From Xanthobacteraceae bacterium (GTDB lineage: Bacteria; Pseudomonadota; Alphaproteobacteria; Rhizobiales; Xanthobacteraceae), in contig JASHYD010000936.1 of NCBI GenBank assembly GCA_030043175.1, forward strand, positions 1-7,995: a stretch of 7,995 bases of DNA, read 5' to 3'. Position numbers and translations under genes: made by a program. Shown piece after piece: positions 7,005 through 7,995 of this stretch. Each line of letters begins with the position of its first letter. The stretch's first letter is position 1. The notes under the pieces were generated by a model. The model was not told the origin of the DNA, did no database searches, and worked only from the letters and a program-made list of their open reading frames with translations.

Positions 7005-7336
7005 GTGCCGAAGCGGAGCAGCGCAACAACTAAGAAGCGATCAAAAGCGAAACCGGCAACTCGCGTTCAATACGGAGCGCTTCCCTACTGCTTACACGAT
7101 CAAGCTTCTATCAAGGTGTTGTTTACGAGAAGCGGTTGGAGGATACGGGCACTACCGTGCCATGTCAGGTCGAGGTCTTTCAATTGTTGGTCAGACGACA
7201 GTCGAAGGACTGGGCGGAGTCGAAACAACGAACGGCGCGATGGTTCTCAGCTGCCGAAGCGGCTGCGCTGGTCAATAACGACCAGCTGCACAACTTGATC
7301 CGAGAAATCGAGACGCGGAAAACCTCAAGGCATTGA
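7005..7336 (+). pseudogene. Nudix hydrolase pseudogene lacking the Nudix box
   Basis: Two fragments of one Nudix (MutT-like, diphosphoinositol-polyphosphatase-type) protein lie in different frames. The first, from about 7005 (GTG; frame open from 6972), is a Lys/Ser-rich N-terminus leading to ATRVQYGALPY, the first beta strand of the domain. The second, from about 7115 to the TGA at 7334, reads GVVYEKRLEDTGTTVPCQVE, then VRRQSKDWAESKQRTARWFS and AAEAAALVNNDQLHNLIREI, typical of the C-terminal half. In the family the strand is followed by RRWIIPKGWP and a GX5EX7REXXEEXGX box before the 'YDKRL' segment; here the two are joined directly near 7110-7125, so roughly 50 codons including all metal-binding residues are gone and the frame has shifted by -1/+2. 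The product cannot be a working Nudix enzyme. Family identity of the second fragment is strong by eye. Confidence 0.75.
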
Positions 7337-7354
7337 AGATGCGCCGGTTTTTTT
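7319..7354 (+). terminator. Possible intrinsic terminator after the Nudix remnant
   Basis: AAAACC at 7319-7324 can pair with GGTTTT at 7346-7351, with a small inner GCA/TGC stem, and the 3' arm runs into seven Ts (7348-7354). The stem is AT-rich with a long loop and overlaps the end of the Nudix remnant, so it is a weak candidate. Confidence 0.3.
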
Positions 7355-7388
7355 CTTGAGTCGCAGGCCCGCGTCAAGGGCGGGGGCG

Positions 7389-7628
7389 ATGACCGCCTTC
7401 CAACCGACCCGCCCGCCGCCGCTGCGGACCAAAGAGGAAATACTCGGCCATCTCGCCACCGCGCTCGATGAACTGCGATCCCAAACTCCTCGTAGCGGCG
7501 CTCTGGCACCGCAGCAAACCGCAGCGTCGACCCATTCAAGTTACGCCGGCCAGCCGTTACCCGTCACAACGCAAATACAAAGAGCATGGTCTGGTTTCGG
7601 ATATCGCGAAGCTCCGGGGTCAGCGTGA
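7389..7628 (+). CDS. Doubtful small hypothetical protein
   Basis: A 79-residue frame from ATG with AAGGG 8 nt upstream. The stretch RTKEEILGHLATALDELRSQ (about residues 14-33) looks like a real amphipathic helix. The remainder is Ser/Thr/Gln/Pro-rich with no family I recognise, and its last 65 bases overlap, on the opposite strand, the 3' end of the dehydrogenase gene. Either a short unrecognised gene or the surviving 5' end of a larger broken gene whose original 3' part was replaced by the neighbour. It shares no obvious function with its neighbours. Confidence 0.28.
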   Translation: MTAFQPTRPPPLRTKEEILGHLATALDELRSQTPRSGALAPQQTAASTHSSYAGQPLPVTTQIQRAWSGFGYREAPGSA

Positions 7629-7995
7629 TCCGGAGCTTCGAAACTAAGCTCAGGCCAGTCATGATCGCGAGGTATTGTCTGCCTCCAGCCTCGAAGGTCA
7701 TCGGCGGAGCATTGATGCCCACCCCCACATTGATCTTCCACAGCGGCTCGAGGCTCATGTCATCGTAGGCCATGAATGTGCCGTCGCCCAAGCCCGTGAA
7801 TAGAAGGCCGCCGGCGGTTGTCAGCGCAGCACTGAAGTTTGGATAGGAAGAGCGCACCCTGTTCTTCACCTCGCCCGTGAATGGGTCGGCGACCACGATC
7901 TCGGACTCGGTCCGCGCTAAATACCTGGCGTCGCCGCCCAACATGAGCCCGGTAGGATTCCTGAGCCGGTCAGGGGTCATCGTGGTTTCGCTGCA
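7564..7995 (-). CDS. PQQ-dependent alcohol dehydrogenase-type protein, C-terminal part
   Basis: The minus frame is open from the right edge to the TGA at 7564-7566, giving the last 143 residues; the gene starts outside the window. It shows the closing blades of the eight-bladed propeller of quinoprotein dehydrogenases: EIVVADPFTGEV, then ALTTAGGLLFTGLGDGTFMA, then SLEPLWKINVGVGINAPP and GGRQYLAIMTG, ending in NQTMLFVFAL, as in the methanol/ethanol dehydrogenase family. Such proteins oxidise primary alcohols in the periplasm with PQQ and Ca2+ or a lanthanide, passing electrons to a cytochrome c. The residues that decide Ca versus lanthanide, the disulfide ring and the signal peptide lie outside the window, so the subtype is open. 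No cytochrome domain is fused at the C-terminus: the protein ends soon after the last blade. The ATG at 7980 is internal, since conserved-looking sequence continues upstream of it. It is convergent with the plus-strand genes. Confidence 0.88.
   Translation of the reverse strand, partial: CSETTMTPDRLRNPTGLMLGGDARYLARTESEIVVADPFTGEVKNRVRSSYPNFSAALTTAGGLLFTGLGDGTFMAYDDMSLEPLWKINVGVGINAPPMTFEAGGRQYLAIMTGLSLVSKLRITLTPELRDIRNQTMLFVFAL
7607..7640. repeat. Perfect 11-bp inverted repeat inside the 3' end of the dehydrogenase gene
   Basis: CGAAGCTCCGG (7607-7617) and CCGGAGCTTCG (7630-7640) are exact reverse complements with a 12-nt loop, located 40-77 nt before the stop of the minus-strand dehydrogenase and in the segment coding for KLRITLTPELR. 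There is no T-run, so it is not a standard terminator. It might act on mRNA stability or termination in the convergent junction, or be chance. Confidence 0.45.

Noticed and set aside
7180..7539. 119-codon minus-strand frame
   Set aside because: Antisense to the recognisable Nudix C-terminal fragment and without family resemblance of its own.

Overview
The window looks like a chromosomal segment of a GC-rich alphaproteobacterium, most probably a Bradyrhizobium-type member of the Rhizobiales. This rests on strong G/C bias at third codon positions, GTG starts, and several small proteins of kinds I associate with that group. It is an inference from style and families, not a database result.

Layout. 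(1) Bases 1-3211, plus strand: the 3'-proximal part of a hydantoinase B/oxoprolinase-family gene (its start lies outside the window), overlapping by 8 nt with a complete OPT/YSL-family membrane transporter. The two are translationally coupled and probably form the end of an operon for uptake and ring opening of a cyclic amide or small peptide-like compound. (2) Bases 3212-4855: a long gene-poor stretch with shifted composition. It holds one small minus-strand Cys-rich (zinc-ribbon-like) protein, a decayed minus-strand remnant of a small 'VRITEAG' protein, several inverted repeats, and an 18-bp perfect palindrome resembling a GntR-family operator with no obvious gene to control. (3) Bases 4856-6829, plus strand: a complete Kup low-affinity potassium transporter. 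(4) Bases 6830-7563: a Nudix hydrolase pseudogene that has lost its whole catalytic Nudix box and changed frame, a weak terminator candidate, and a doubtful small ORF. (5) Bases 7564-7995, minus strand: the C-terminal part of a PQQ-dependent alcohol dehydrogenase-type protein, running off the right edge and convergent with the preceding genes.

The functional units are metabolically separate: hydantoin/amide catabolism with transport, potassium uptake, and periplasmic alcohol oxidation. The stretches between them look like a gene graveyard. I found no RNA gene, CRISPR array, transposase or clear new defence-type system. The most notable points are the deletion-type Nudix pseudogene, the orphan GntR-like palindrome, and the hydantoinase-OPT coupling.
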